From NCBI GenBank assembly GCA_016718655.1, contig JADKCV010000028.1:1-53140 (forward strand): 53,140 bases of DNA, in the 5' to 3' direction. The position numbers and the translations under genes were made by a program. Position 1 is the first letter of the stretch. Every line of letters starts with the position of its first letter. This document shows positions 43,431 through 52,866 of this stretch, piece by piece. Origin of the DNA: Flavobacteriales bacterium. Lineage in GTDB: Bacteria; Bacteroidota; Bacteroidia; Flavobacteriales_F; PHOS-HE28. The notes under the pieces are model-generated. The model did no database searches and was not told the origin of the DNA. It was given only the letters and a program-made list of their open reading frames with translations.

Positions 43431-43763
43431 TTAGGCCAGGTGTTCCAAGGCCACCGCCTTCAAGGCAGGCGGGTAATTGCGCACCACCTCCCATACGATC
43501 TTGTCGTCCACACTATCGTAGGAGTGTATCAGGCGGTTGCGCATACCTACTATGGCCCGTGCGCTTTCCACCTTCAGTTCGGGGTGCTGTTTCATGAGCA
43601 TGCCCATGGCCTCCCCAACAATAGCCAGCCCGCGCTCCACAGCGCGTTTGGTCTTTACATCCCGAACATAGGCGTTCAGCGATACAGTGCCCTCTACAAA
43701 GCCCTCGATCTCGGTGATCGCAGTGAGGATATCAGACCAGTACTTGGCGCTTCGATCCGTCAT
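43431..43763 (-). CDS. hepT: HepT-like HEPN toxin (DUF86)
   Basis: 110 aa. The all-helical HEPN domain carries RX4HXY: R75, H80 and Y82 in 'MRNRLIHSYDSVD', the catalytic motif of HepT RNases and the segment whose Tyr is AMPylated by MntA in known systems. 'RDVKTKRAVERGLAIVGEAM' is the preceding conserved helix. The ATG overlaps the end of mntA by 32 nt, so the pair is co-translated. It ends 11 bp past the alr stop, converging with it, at the left edge of the repeat-bounded block. Confidence 0.9.
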   Translation of the reverse strand: MTDRSAKYWSDILTAITEIEGFVEGTVSLNAYVRDVKTKRAVERGLAIVGEAMGMLMKQHPELKVESARAIVGMRNRLIHSYDSVDDKIVWEVVRNYPPALKAVALEHLA

Positions 43764-44058
43764 AGATCAGCTTCTTGGTGCGCTCGATCTCAGCGCGTAG
43801 GTAGGGATTGCGCAAGCTACTCTCTGTAAGCAGGTCCACTGGCCGTTGGAACAAGTCCTCCAGGCCATTCCAGATATTGATGAGCATACGGCCGGCCACC
43901 TCATCAGCAGCCTCTATCTCCACCAGCACATCCACATCGCTATCGGGACCGAACGGGCCGTGTACGCTACTGCCAAAAGCGTACAACCTGCTCACCTGAT
44001 TGGCCGCCAGCAACGCGCCGAATGCGGCACGGTCCTTATCGATCAGCTCTTTGAGCAT
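43732..44058 (-). CDS. mntA: MntA-like minimal nucleotidyltransferase antitoxin
   Basis: 108 aa. 'YAFGSSVHGPFGPDSDVDVLVEIE' region holds the GSX10DXD motif (G29-S30, D41, D43), and 'NIWNGLEDLFQRPVDLLTE' completes the nucleotidyltransferase core. In studied pairs this protein polyAMPylates HepT and silences it (type VII toxin-antitoxin). Gene order antitoxin-toxin with overlap is standard. A TATCTTTG box ends 5 nt before the ATG at 44058. Confidence 0.9.
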   Translation of the reverse strand: MLKELIDKDRAAFGALLAANQVSRLYAFGSSVHGPFGPDSDVDVLVEIEAADEVAGRMLINIWNGLEDLFQRPVDLLTESSLRNPYLRAEIERTKKLIYDGSKRQVLV

Positions 44059-44063
44059 ACCTA

Positions 44064-44071
44064 CAAAGATA
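44064..44071 (-). promoter_or_regulatory. -7 box of mntA-hepT
   Basis: TATCTTTG on the minus strand, a full TAnnTTTG match, then TAGGT and the ATG at 44058. No clear -33 element is seen. Confidence 0.4.
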
Positions 44072-44131
44072 GCTGTGGACGCCCCGTGGCCGGTCGGTCG
44101 GTATCCTATCGTGGGGGTCGAGCGAGCCCCC

Positions 44132-45670
44132 TCACTCCACCACCACCTTCCCCCCCGTCAACCACCGCCCGCCCTGGCTCACATGCACATGGTACAGCCC
44201 CGCGCTCAGGCCCTGTAGGTCCAGCGGATGTGTGCCATTGCCCGCGATGCTGTGCTGCTGCGCCACACGCCCATCCGCAGCCACTAGCGTGAGCAGCAGT
44301 GCGCCCGTGCCGATGCTGGCGGGCAGGTCCAGGTGTACGGTGCATTGCCCCTGCGCGGGGTTGGGCCAGATGCGCAGGGCATCCAACAGGTTGGTGGCTT
44401 GCTCGGTGATGCCCACCATGTTGCAGCCCGGCACGATGCAGCCATCGGCATCCACCTTCACCACCCAGGTGTCCTGCGAAATGCCTTGTGGGTTGTTGCC
44501 ACTGGCACTGAAGTAGGTGGCACCGGCAGCAATGAAGCCACCATCCGCGGTGGGCAGCACATCGTAGAAGCGGCCAGTACCGTCGCTCATCACCTCGTCC
44601 TGGTAGAAGTAGTTGTACATCCAGATGCTGTCGCCTTCGCTGGTGGTGCGGCACAGGAGGCCTTGTTGGTCAGTGGTCGCGTTGGCGTATGAGACGCCCG
44701 CGGCGATCAGGTCGCCGGTGGGGGTTTCTTTGGCAGGGAAGAACTGTGTACCATAAGCAGTTGGTCCGTATTCCCTTTCCCAAATGATGGAGCCGTCAGC
44801 GCTGTTGAGCTTTGCCAAGTAGGGGCGCATCATGGTGAGATTTGTAGCATAGCCTACCCCTCCACTCACTAGCAGTTGTCCATCGTCAAGCACGGTCAGG
44901 TGGGCAGAACCCTCACGCCAGATACCACCCCATGCTACTTGCCATTGAACCGTTCCATCTGGTGTGTGGCGTTGCACCCAACGGTCCGAGTTGGTTGAGG
45001 AAAATGCGACGGTCCCACTGGTGAAGATATCCCCGTTCTCAGCAAGACCAATAGCCCCAAGCCCGCCGTCGATGCCGGTGGCGTAGGCGTAAACTCTGCG
45101 CCATAGCTCATTTCCATTGCTATCCGTGCGTATGAGAAAGGCGTTGAAAGGGCCGTTCTGATCGGTAATGCCGACGATGAGGAAGTCGCCATTTGCTGTA
45201 CGCTTTACTTGGCTCCCTATCCAGAACTTATTCTCATTAGGATCACCGAAGACCTTTGTCCACAAGGTGTCGCCTTCGGCATCGAAGCGCATCAGATAGA
45301 CCTCATCGAAGCCCGTGGTATCCTCGCTGGCACCTCCTACCACATAGCCGCCGCCAGGGATGGTATCGCAGCAATTTGACCACCCAGCTGTCGTACCATG
45401 AAAAGGCCTATAACTGCGCTTCTCCCACAATCTCTCCCCATCGGCATCAATTCTTGTAAGAAGAACAGAGTAATGACTTAACCAGAGGTCAGGTCCAATA
45501 CTATCGAGGTCTGCGCCTGTGGATATGCTCAGATAACCATCCAAGAGCAGTTCAACATTGAACCCCCCTTGCGCGAAGCCTTGGCCAAATGCATCGTACC
45601 TGCGGTTGAAGCCCTGACCGTGCGCCAGGGCTTCAACCATCAGCAAGATGACTAACAGGCTACGTCTCAT
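44132..45670 (-). CDS. T9SS-sorted propeller protein
   Basis: 512 aa. A signal peptide ('LLVILLMVEALAHGQ') is followed by repeats such as 'RIDADGERLWEKRSYRPF', 'RFDAEGDTLWTKVFGDPN' and 'RTDSNGNELWRRVYAYAT', PQQ/WD40-like blades resembling those of the gene at 53-1692. The C-terminal type A sorting domain ('LRIWPNPAQGQCTVHLDLPA' ... 'GLYHVHVSQGGRW') sends it through T9SS. It follows the large T9SS gene with overlapping stop and start (GAATGA), so the two are an operon. Passenger role unknown; the frame is intact. Confidence 0.8.
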   Translation of the reverse strand: MRRSLLVILLMVEALAHGQGFNRRYDAFGQGFAQGGFNVELLLDGYLSISTGADLDSIGPDLWLSHYSVLLTRIDADGERLWEKRSYRPFHGTTAGWSNCCDTIPGGGYVVGGASEDTTGFDEVYLMRFDAEGDTLWTKVFGDPNENKFWIGSQVKRTANGDFLIVGITDQNGPFNAFLIRTDSNGNELWRRVYAYATGIDGGLGAIGLAENGDIFTSGTVAFSSTNSDRWVQRHTPDGTVQWQVAWGGIWREGSAHLTVLDDGQLLVSGGVGYATNLTMMRPYLAKLNSADGSIIWEREYGPTAYGTQFFPAKETPTGDLIAAGVSYANATTDQQGLLCRTTSEGDSIWMYNYFYQDEVMSDGTGRFYDVLPTADGGFIAAGATYFSASGNNPQGISQDTWVVKVDADGCIVPGCNMVGITEQATNLLDALRIWPNPAQGQCTVHLDLPASIGTGALLLTLVAADGRVAQQHSIAGNGTHPLDLQGLSAGLYHVHVSQGGRWLTGGKVVVE

Positions 45671-48600
45671 TCAAGGAGCAAAGGAGATCTTCACTTTGAT
45701 TTGTTGACCATCAGCATGCAATGTTGCCACGTACAGTCCAGCATTCCAATTTTCGGTGGGTACTTGGAGCAGGCCAATAGGCTGATATGCACTTTGATGG
45801 ATCAGTTCACGACCGCTCAGGTCCGTGATCTGGATTGTACCCCTCTCACAGCCATGCGGTAAGGTGTAGGCTAGATACACAGGACCATTACTTGGGTTAG
45901 GGAACGCTTCCAGCAACATTTCGTTGGCCCAATCAATGAAGTGGCCGCCTTCTTCGCGGACCGATCGTTTCGCCCCTTCCTCGGGAAGTATAATGACTTC
46001 ATCAGGTAGCTCATTTCCCAGCGCGTGCAACCAAGCGTTCGCGGATGCACTTCCTTCTACATCCCGCTGCGTCCCAAGTTGCTCTAACCAGCTGAGTAGT
46101 TCGCCATCCACTTCATCCCACCCCAGATTCTGCTCACGCTGGGAGTAGTGCTTGATGACTTGGAAAACTCCTGGAGTACTGCTGGAAAGGGATGCTTCCT
46201 CAGCAAAACTTTCCAGGCCGCCATATTGTTTGGTGGCCGTCAACACCGCACTCTGCTCGAGTTCGCTGTTATCACTGGGTAGGTCATTATGGAAGAGGAG
46301 CAGGCTATCCACGCTGTTCGGCAGATCCAAGCTATCCAACCAGGTCATCTGGCCCAGGTCATGCAAGGCATCCGCTTTTTGGCCCGCGTGAGAGGCCATG
46401 CCGCTTTCCAAGAGGGTGAGAATGTTCACCTCGCCAGTTTGAGCGCTGTAGACCAGGTTCGCATAATAGCTAGGCAGGCCATAGACCTCCACCATTTTCA
46501 GTGCCTCAGCTTGCAGTGGGCTGTTGATCAACAGGGCCTGCGTCATGTGCCACGCGCTCATGGGTGTGCTGCGCTCGAAGGCTGCTTGCCATACCGCTGC
46601 GCTTACTTTTGGGGCGACAATTTGCAAAGCGTTACGCACCTGCGTGCTGCTGTGTGTGGGGTCGCTCACATAGCTCAGTAGGCTGTAAGTGTCGCCATTG
46701 TCTTTCGCTGCATCGTAAGCTTCCGCCTGTTCGGTGTACTCGGCATCCTGTTCTGTGGCGGCCATTCGCTTCACCGGCTTTGTCCCCCCGTCGTCAAGTA
46801 AATCTGGACATGCAATTGGTTCACCAGGCCATCCCACAACTTGGTCACTGGTTAGTATTTCCAGTGGCTCGTTAGAATATACTGGATCTGTTCTATCGGT
46901 AGCAGTGGGCAAATGATGGAAGTACTCCACCACATTGGCATTGAGTTGCACATGCCAGTCCTCTTCGGGGTTCCCGGAGCCATTGTGTGCTAAGCTGAAA
47001 CGGTTCCCTGCTGGATTGCCATAAGTTGTCGGGTCTTGTTGATCCAAGGGCAAGCCCTGCGTCTTCTGCACCCGCACATTATCCCCCGTCAGTGCCACAT
47101 CAAAGGTGTTCTGGGAGGTAAGTCCATAGTCATTGCACTTCACCTCCAGGCCCGGGATGTTGTTGGCATCGGTGTTGGCGTTGCGGCCTTGGATGATGCT
47201 GCCGGTGTACAGCCGCTCGAAGCTGTTGTTGTAGAAGGTGTTGTAGTAGGGTCCGCTGTCCTTGATCACCAGGCCCACCTTCTTCACTTCACCGCTGGGG
47301 CTGCTGGTGGTGAAGTTGTTCTCCTGGATGCTGTAGCCCGTGCATTGGTCGCTGTAGATGCCGTAGGTGGGGCCCAGCAGGCCGGGCACGAAGGGTTCGG
47401 CCACATCGAAGCGGTTGCGGTTGATGGCCGCATCCTGCACGCCTTCCATGCGGATGCCGAAGTTCACCCGGGTGAAGCGGGCATCGGTGATGCTGAAGGT
47501 GCGGCTGAGGTCGAAGGTGGTAGCCAGCACCCCGCGGTGCAGGTTCGCAAAGCTGCTGATGGTGGTGCTCTCCAGCGGGCAAGGTTCACCCACCTGCGTC
47601 AGCACGCTACAATCGTTCTTCACCACAAAGCTGCTGTTGAGGCTGTGGATGCCCGTGCCCTGGTGGCTGGTGAACTGGTACTGGGTGCCCACGAGCGCAT
47701 TGCTGAAGGTGCAGCCCTTGAACTGGATGCCCCGCACCATGGAGAGGACCACATGGTCCTTGGGGTAGAGTGCTGCCACGTTCAAGGGTCCTAGGGTCTC
47801 GAAGGTACAGCGGGTGAAGCTGCTGCGGTTGGGGAGGATCTGGGTGGGGTCGGTCCCCGCGAAGTTCTCGTAGGGAGAGAACGTCACGTCATACCGGTTG
47901 TTGTTGAATCGGGTATCCCGCGCTAGGAGTATCCCCCCGGAGCGTTGGCCCAACTTGGGGTTGCTGGGCGGAATGAACGCCACGCTGGCCAGGTTCACAC
48001 CGATGCGCGCATTGCTGATCACCGCACTGCGCAAGGAGAGGTAGCCTTGGTCCAAACCGAACGTTCCGCTACCCTGGTTGGCGAATTCATCGCCGCGCAG
48101 TTGGATGCCGTCCCACATGCTGTTGGGGCATTCGTCGATGGAGGTGAGGGTGGCGTTGTTCACGATCAGCCTGCCGCCAGCCTCCACAATGATGCGGGTG
48201 GGATGGAGCACTTGTTCCGAATCCGCGAACCGTACGGTACAGTCCGCGATGGTCAGGGTGAAGCCATCCGGGATCACCACGGTGCCGTAGATGTTGCGGT
48301 CGCTGTTCCAGAGGTCATCGCTGGTCATTGTATAGACGCCGTCCACGAGTATTTCTTCGTACCAATATTCAACGGACGCCTGACAGTCGTTGCCTACTTT
48401 GGCCAGGTAACCATCATCGAAGTTATGGCTGGTATTTCCACAGATCACTAGGCCGCCATCTTCTGCAGGAACCACATGGTACATACATTCCTGGTTCCGC
48501 ATATCACCCGGGAAACAGCTGTTGGGTATGTCCGGTTCTGCGTCGAACTGCATGTCCCAAACCTTGGTGCCATTCGCTGGGTCGATCTTGGCTATGTAGG

Positions 48601-50191
48601 AATTGGTGTTCCAATAGCGATATACATCGGGAACACAAGGCTGTGTGTCCCATTCCCAAGGTGTACTGATAGCAAAATCCGTAAGCAAACATGGTTGTAC
48701 GGATGGCTCAATGTCTTCGAAGCAGAATGGATCGGATATGCTGAAGCCGGTTTCCCATTTGCTGCTCACAATAGCGACCTTACCGTCGCTCGTTCTTGTG
48801 GCACCCGCCCGTAGGTCAAAGGCGCGCACTTCCCCGAGGTCAACGGTCCAGGCAAGGGAGGGTTGATCAACGGAGATGCCATGCACCAGCAACGTTGCGA
48901 CTGCATTCGGTGCGTATATACTGTTGTAAACATAGTTGCTCAATACCGGCCAAACAGCCATCAGGTCCCCATTCACGTCCATAAGTACGGCATCCGTACT
49001 GGCCTGCACGCTCATTGTATGGGATGCACCTACGAGCGGGTGGTCCGTGTCAATGGCCAGGTCAGCGTCCACTTGGTAGGGGTTGCCTACGAGGTCAGGC
49101 ATATGCCAAAGCCACGCCCTGATCTCCCCGCCAACGCTTGAGATGCCAGACACGAGTCCATGTACGCTACCATTGTGCTCCAGCGTGCGTATGGAATAGG
49201 GTAGCTGGAGATCACCCGAACCTGCTGGCACTCCGACATCACCCGCAACAAATGCGTGATGGTCAAAATAGCTTCCATCTGAGCTAACGCGCACAGCCAT
49301 CAATCCTGCGTTAGGCTCTGATGTGCTGTACGTTTCGATGAGCAAATAGAATCCCGGTTGACCACCCGGTAGTGTAACAGGGGTCAACGCTTGTAATCTA
49401 CTTGTCTCGGACCATTCGTCCGAGTTCATATCGCGCGAGAGTCCATATGATCTTGCCCAGACCATGTTCCCGGATAGATCAACCTTCATTGCAAGTGGTT
49501 TGACCGCCATAGGTCCATAGCCCGAATTGATGCAGTCAATCAAGGAGAGGTCGGTTTCTGTGGTGGCGCGGCCAGGGTTGTAGAGCAACTGGGGCTGACC
49601 AAAGAGGATGGATTCGGACATGCGTGCAAAGTTCATTTCTCCACCAGCGACAATGGAGCCATCGGCATCTTGTGTGACGGAGTAGAATGCACCTCCATAA
49701 AAACTCCGACACCAAAGCATGTTACCCTACAGGTCATAGCGCGCCAGCCACGTACGGAGCTCGCCTTTTCTGCGCGATATGGACTCGAACTGCGCTATTC
49801 CACTTGGATCGACCGTTGGGCTCGGCTCGGATGTTCTGCATCCGAGTTCATCATCGTAGCCCCAATTCTGCATCGTGTTATACCCTGCTGCGGCATAGCC
49901 AATGGGGTTGCCGCTACCGTCCTTCAACACGCACAGGTCATACCACCAATCCTCACCGCTTTCCGCAATAGGCACATTGTCAAAGTCGGTTCGCGGTACT
50001 CCGGTCCAGCCGGAACCGTTCCACGTGTAGTCCCTGCCCCAGTTCGCCTTGGCAGGTGCAGGCATGATGTCCTGCCAACTGACAAGGGGGGCTGGTGAGG
50101 TTTGGGACCTCGATTCGGGAATGCTCGTGAGCACAGCCACGAAGAGACCAATACTGCCGAGCCAATATGCTTGATGTGAACGGTGTTTCAT
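45671..50191 (-). pseudogene. Large T9SS protein with in-frame amber codon
   Basis: About 1506 codons from the ATG at 50191 (signal peptide 'YWLGSIGLFVAVLTS'). The first 154 codons end at TAG (49727-49729) in 'ARYDL*GNMLWCRSFYGG'; the same frame then runs 1349 codons. The N-terminal part has propeller-like segments ('KVDLSGNMVWARSYG', 'KIDPANGTKVWDMQF'), the middle a right-handed parallel beta-helix ('LTIADCTVRFADSEQV', 'SLRSAVISNARIGVNLAS', 'GIHSLNSSFVVKNDCS'), and the end a type A sorting domain ('EAFPNPSNGPVYLAYTLPHG' ... 'VKISFAP'). It is one substitution from intact. A full TAGGTTTG -7 box lies 20 nt upstream. Confidence 0.75.
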
Positions 50192-50211
50192 GGGCTGGTT
50201 GAGTTTAGCAC

Positions 50212-50219
50212 CAAACCTA
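50212..50219 (-). promoter_or_regulatory. -7 box of the large T9SS gene
   Basis: TAGGTTTG on the minus strand, a full match to TAnnTTTG, 20 nt before the ATG at 50191. Confidence 0.4.
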
Positions 50220-50241
50220 CCCTGGTCGCCTCCTCTTTGAA

Positions 50242-50282
50242 CCCGTGTTTTTACACGGGTACCTACCCGTGTTTTTACACGG
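50242..50282. repeat. Two tandem CCCGTGT-TTTT-ACACGG hairpins
   Basis: Two near-identical hairpins (CCCGTGT/ACACGGG around TTTT), 24 bp apart, just upstream of the T9SS promoter. In the minus direction they precede the gene, so they may end transcription arriving from the right or act in its 5' region. The rest of the 308-bp gap (50192-50498) shows nothing else. Confidence 0.6.
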
Positions 50283-50498
50283 AGTGTCATTTTTGGGTGT
50301 CCAATTCCAACGACCCGGTCTGCAGACCTATCCTGCCTTTGTACGCCCCTGAAAGATCCGAAGCACGAAGGTTGCATAACCAGCGCAGATCATACTAGGC
50401 TACACAGAATGGGCAACCTTCTGGTTTAGGGTGGAGCTGCCATCCGGGTCCCGCTTGGGATCACCCCAACTCCCCCCACCGCCACCCGCCCGAGCATG

Positions 50499-50783
50499 AT
50501 CGCCACCGTGCCGCTGGGTTATGCCGATGGGCTCAACCGCCGCCTGGGCAACGGCGTGGGCCGCCTTTGGCTCCACGGCCAGCCCGCCCCCATCGTGGGC
50601 AGCGTGTGCATGGACATGTGCATGCTAGATGTCACCGACATCCCCTGCCGCGCCGGCGACCTCGCCTACCTCTTCAACGCCGCCCACCCCGTGGCCGAGC
50701 TCGCCACCACCCTCGGCACCATTCCCTACGAGGTGCTCACCAGTATCGCGGGTAGGGTGAAGCGGGTGTATGTGCAGGGGTGA
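50499..50783 (+). pseudogene. Truncated alr 3' end, right copy of direct repeat
   Basis: It encodes the last 95 residues of alanine racemase, 'IATVPLGYADGLNRRLGNGV' to 'KRVYVQG', with its own stop and no 5' part. Against 43135-43419 there are six base differences. Four are synonymous (CTC/CTA, ATC/ATT, AGC/AGT, CGG/AGG) and two fall in one codon (AGG to CAG, Arg to Gln). The PLP lysine and catalytic tyrosine are absent, so it cannot be active. Both copies keep an intact reading frame. It looks like the former 3' end of the gene, displaced by the block to its left. Confidence 0.85.
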
Positions 50784-51074
50784 GGGATACTGGGCGTATT
50801 CGGCCATTGGGGTAGAACGACATCCGGCGCACCAACTGGTTCGTTCGCGACCATTCCGATCAGGGCGGCCCACGAGAACAGTGATACGACCGTAACAGGA
50901 CGGACCGCTCGCATCGGTCGGGGCCGGCCTGGAAGCGCGCCACAAGGGCCGTCGAAGTAGCACCATCCGTTGGCCTCGACCCATGCCTGCGCTTGGCCCG
51001 GACCGGGAAAGAGGCAGCGAACAAAGCCCACCCGCTGTCTTACTTTCGTTAAGGCCACCAAAAACCCACGCATC
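50784..51074. other. Gap with no convincing gene
   Basis: About 290 bases between the alr fragment and the last T9SS gene. A minus-strand ORF crosses it and has one hydrophobic stretch, but overlaps the alr fragment and lacks family resemblance. TACTTTCG at 51041-51048 may be a weak -7 element for the gene at 51075. Confidence 0.4.
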
Positions 51075-52745
51075 ATGCGAACAGCCCGGTTGACAATGAA
51101 CACCCTGCGCGCAGCGGTGATGACCCTTGCACTGGGCTTCGCATCCCTGCTTCACGGCCAAGGGTACTATGAACTGGTCTGGGACTCGGTGGTCACACCG
51201 GCGTGGCCACAGATGGTCTTCGGCTCCACCGGCACCACATCAGGGGGGCAGTACCTATTGACGCGTGCGCCAGCGACCGGGGAGATGGACATCCACCACT
51301 TCAACAGTGAGGGCCAACCCGTCTGGAGCAAACGAACGGCTGGCGGTGGGCCGATGACCGCTGTACACAGCATGGCTTCGGATGGTGGTGATGGGCTTTA
51401 CACCGCCCGCATAGGAAGCTCTGCTGAGGGTGGTGTGGACCGCATCTACATCGACCACCTCGATGGAACAGGGAACTGGACCTGGGGCAGGCACTTGGAT
51501 CTTTCGGGCTCCCCGGCAGCGTGGCTGAGGGTGACCGACGTGATCGTTCTTGCGGACGCGAACGGGGAAGTGGATGTGTTCATACAGCTCTATGAAACGG
51601 GGGAGATGCGCTGGTATGCCTGGCGCCTGGATGCGAACGGCAACACGGTGCGGTTGCGTTCCTTCGGGACCGGTACCCTTTTCGACCTGCCGTACTTCTT
51701 TAGCGGTGGCAGCACCGACCCCTGGCGTGCAGCGCGTGCAACGGATGGCGGATACGTGATCGGTGGGGACGCCGCATACCAGCAATACGGGAAAGTTGTT
51801 CCTCGTGCGTGCGGATGCCGATGGTGACATCCTTTGGGTGAACCGCTACGTGATCGAGGGGGCTTCGAGCCAGATCTTCAGGGGCCTTGTGATGCACGCC
51901 GATGGTACGTGCGAGCATCGGGCCTCTTCAATACCGTGAACGGACCGCGGATCATCCGCATCCTGATCGATGTGGACGGCTCGATCATCCAAGCGGATGC
52001 CTATGATACGCCCAAAGCTTTTCTATCATACGGTGCGCTTTCCACGAACGATGGTGGCAGCCTCCTGTTCAGCGCCGTGCCCAAGGTGGTGGAGATCGAG
52101 AACGATGGAAGCGTGGTGGCCAGCACCCGTGGGGTGAACACCCAAGTGCCCCCCAGCAACGTGGGCCAGGTGTGGGTGAACACCGCCCTGATCAACGATC
52201 GGCTGCTTGCCGGGGGCTACCTGCTCTCCACCCCCATCAGTTTCGGTGCCACCACCCATCGGCCGTTCATCGGCGCCTATACCACCGGCGCCGCCCTTGC
52301 CGGGTGCCAGCATGAAGCGGCCACCGTGGGGCGTGAGTCCATTCCCCTTACTGCCACGACCGTGATCACCCACGCACCGGCGAGCGCGGATCTGATGGCC
52401 TATGCCTCCTCCGAGCCGGTCCTAGCGACGGCTACCGAGCTGACCACCCCGGTGATGCTGGACTTCTGCAACCTCGTGGGCACGGCCGAGCTGGCCGGAC
52501 CGACCGGCATGACCCTCTTGGGAAACCCCATCCAGGTGGGCGAAGCGCTCGTCATCCGCGACCTGCTACCGGGGCTCGTATCCGTGCGCAACAGCACGGG
52601 TGCACTGATCAGTACCGTGAGCGTGAGCGCCCCGCAGTTGGTCTACGAGCTCCGGCTACCCACCATGGCCCGGGGGCTGTACCACCTCACCTGGCAAGCA
52701 CATAAAGGGCCTGCGCAGCGCAGCACCACCTTTATCGTGGAGTGA
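51075..52745 (+). pseudogene. T9SS-sorted secreted protein with two compensating indels
   Basis: Signal peptide from the ATG at 51075 (alternative 51096; 'AAVMTLALGFASLLHGQ'). The body is propeller-like ('VWDSVVTPAWPQMVFGST', 'FNSEGQPVWSKRTAGG', 'ARATDGGYVIGGDA'). The end 'MARGLYHLTWQAHKGPAQRS' ... 'TTFIVE' is sorting-domain-like. The frame is lost at the AAA near 51792 (one extra base) and regained near 51904 (one missing G: 'HADG|YVRASG'). Between them the other frame reads 'LFLVRADADGDILWVNRY', plainly the true sequence. Two opposite homopolymer errors in one gene argue for consensus error over decay. Confidence 0.75.
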
Positions 52746-52866
52746 GCAATAGTGCCTTGCCTTGCTGGCCCACTCTTCACCGGGTGGCCCTCCTCAGGGT
52801 ACGCCCAAGAGGCCCCGCCCGAGGCCACCGTATACCCCAGGAACCCTTCCACGACCCTATACCGGT

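Noticed and set aside
42277..43494. 405-codon minus-strand ORF
   Set aside because: Antisense to alr; Gly/His/Ala-rich artefact of high GC.
39272..49729. Amber recoding (TAG as sense codon)
   Set aside because: TAG is used as the ordinary stop of the PIN gene and fdhD, so two internal TAGs are better seen as mutations or errors.
50625..51161. Minus-strand ORFs over the alr fragment and gap
   Set aside because: Sequence over 50625-50783 is the antisense of alr; the remainder has no recognisable domain.
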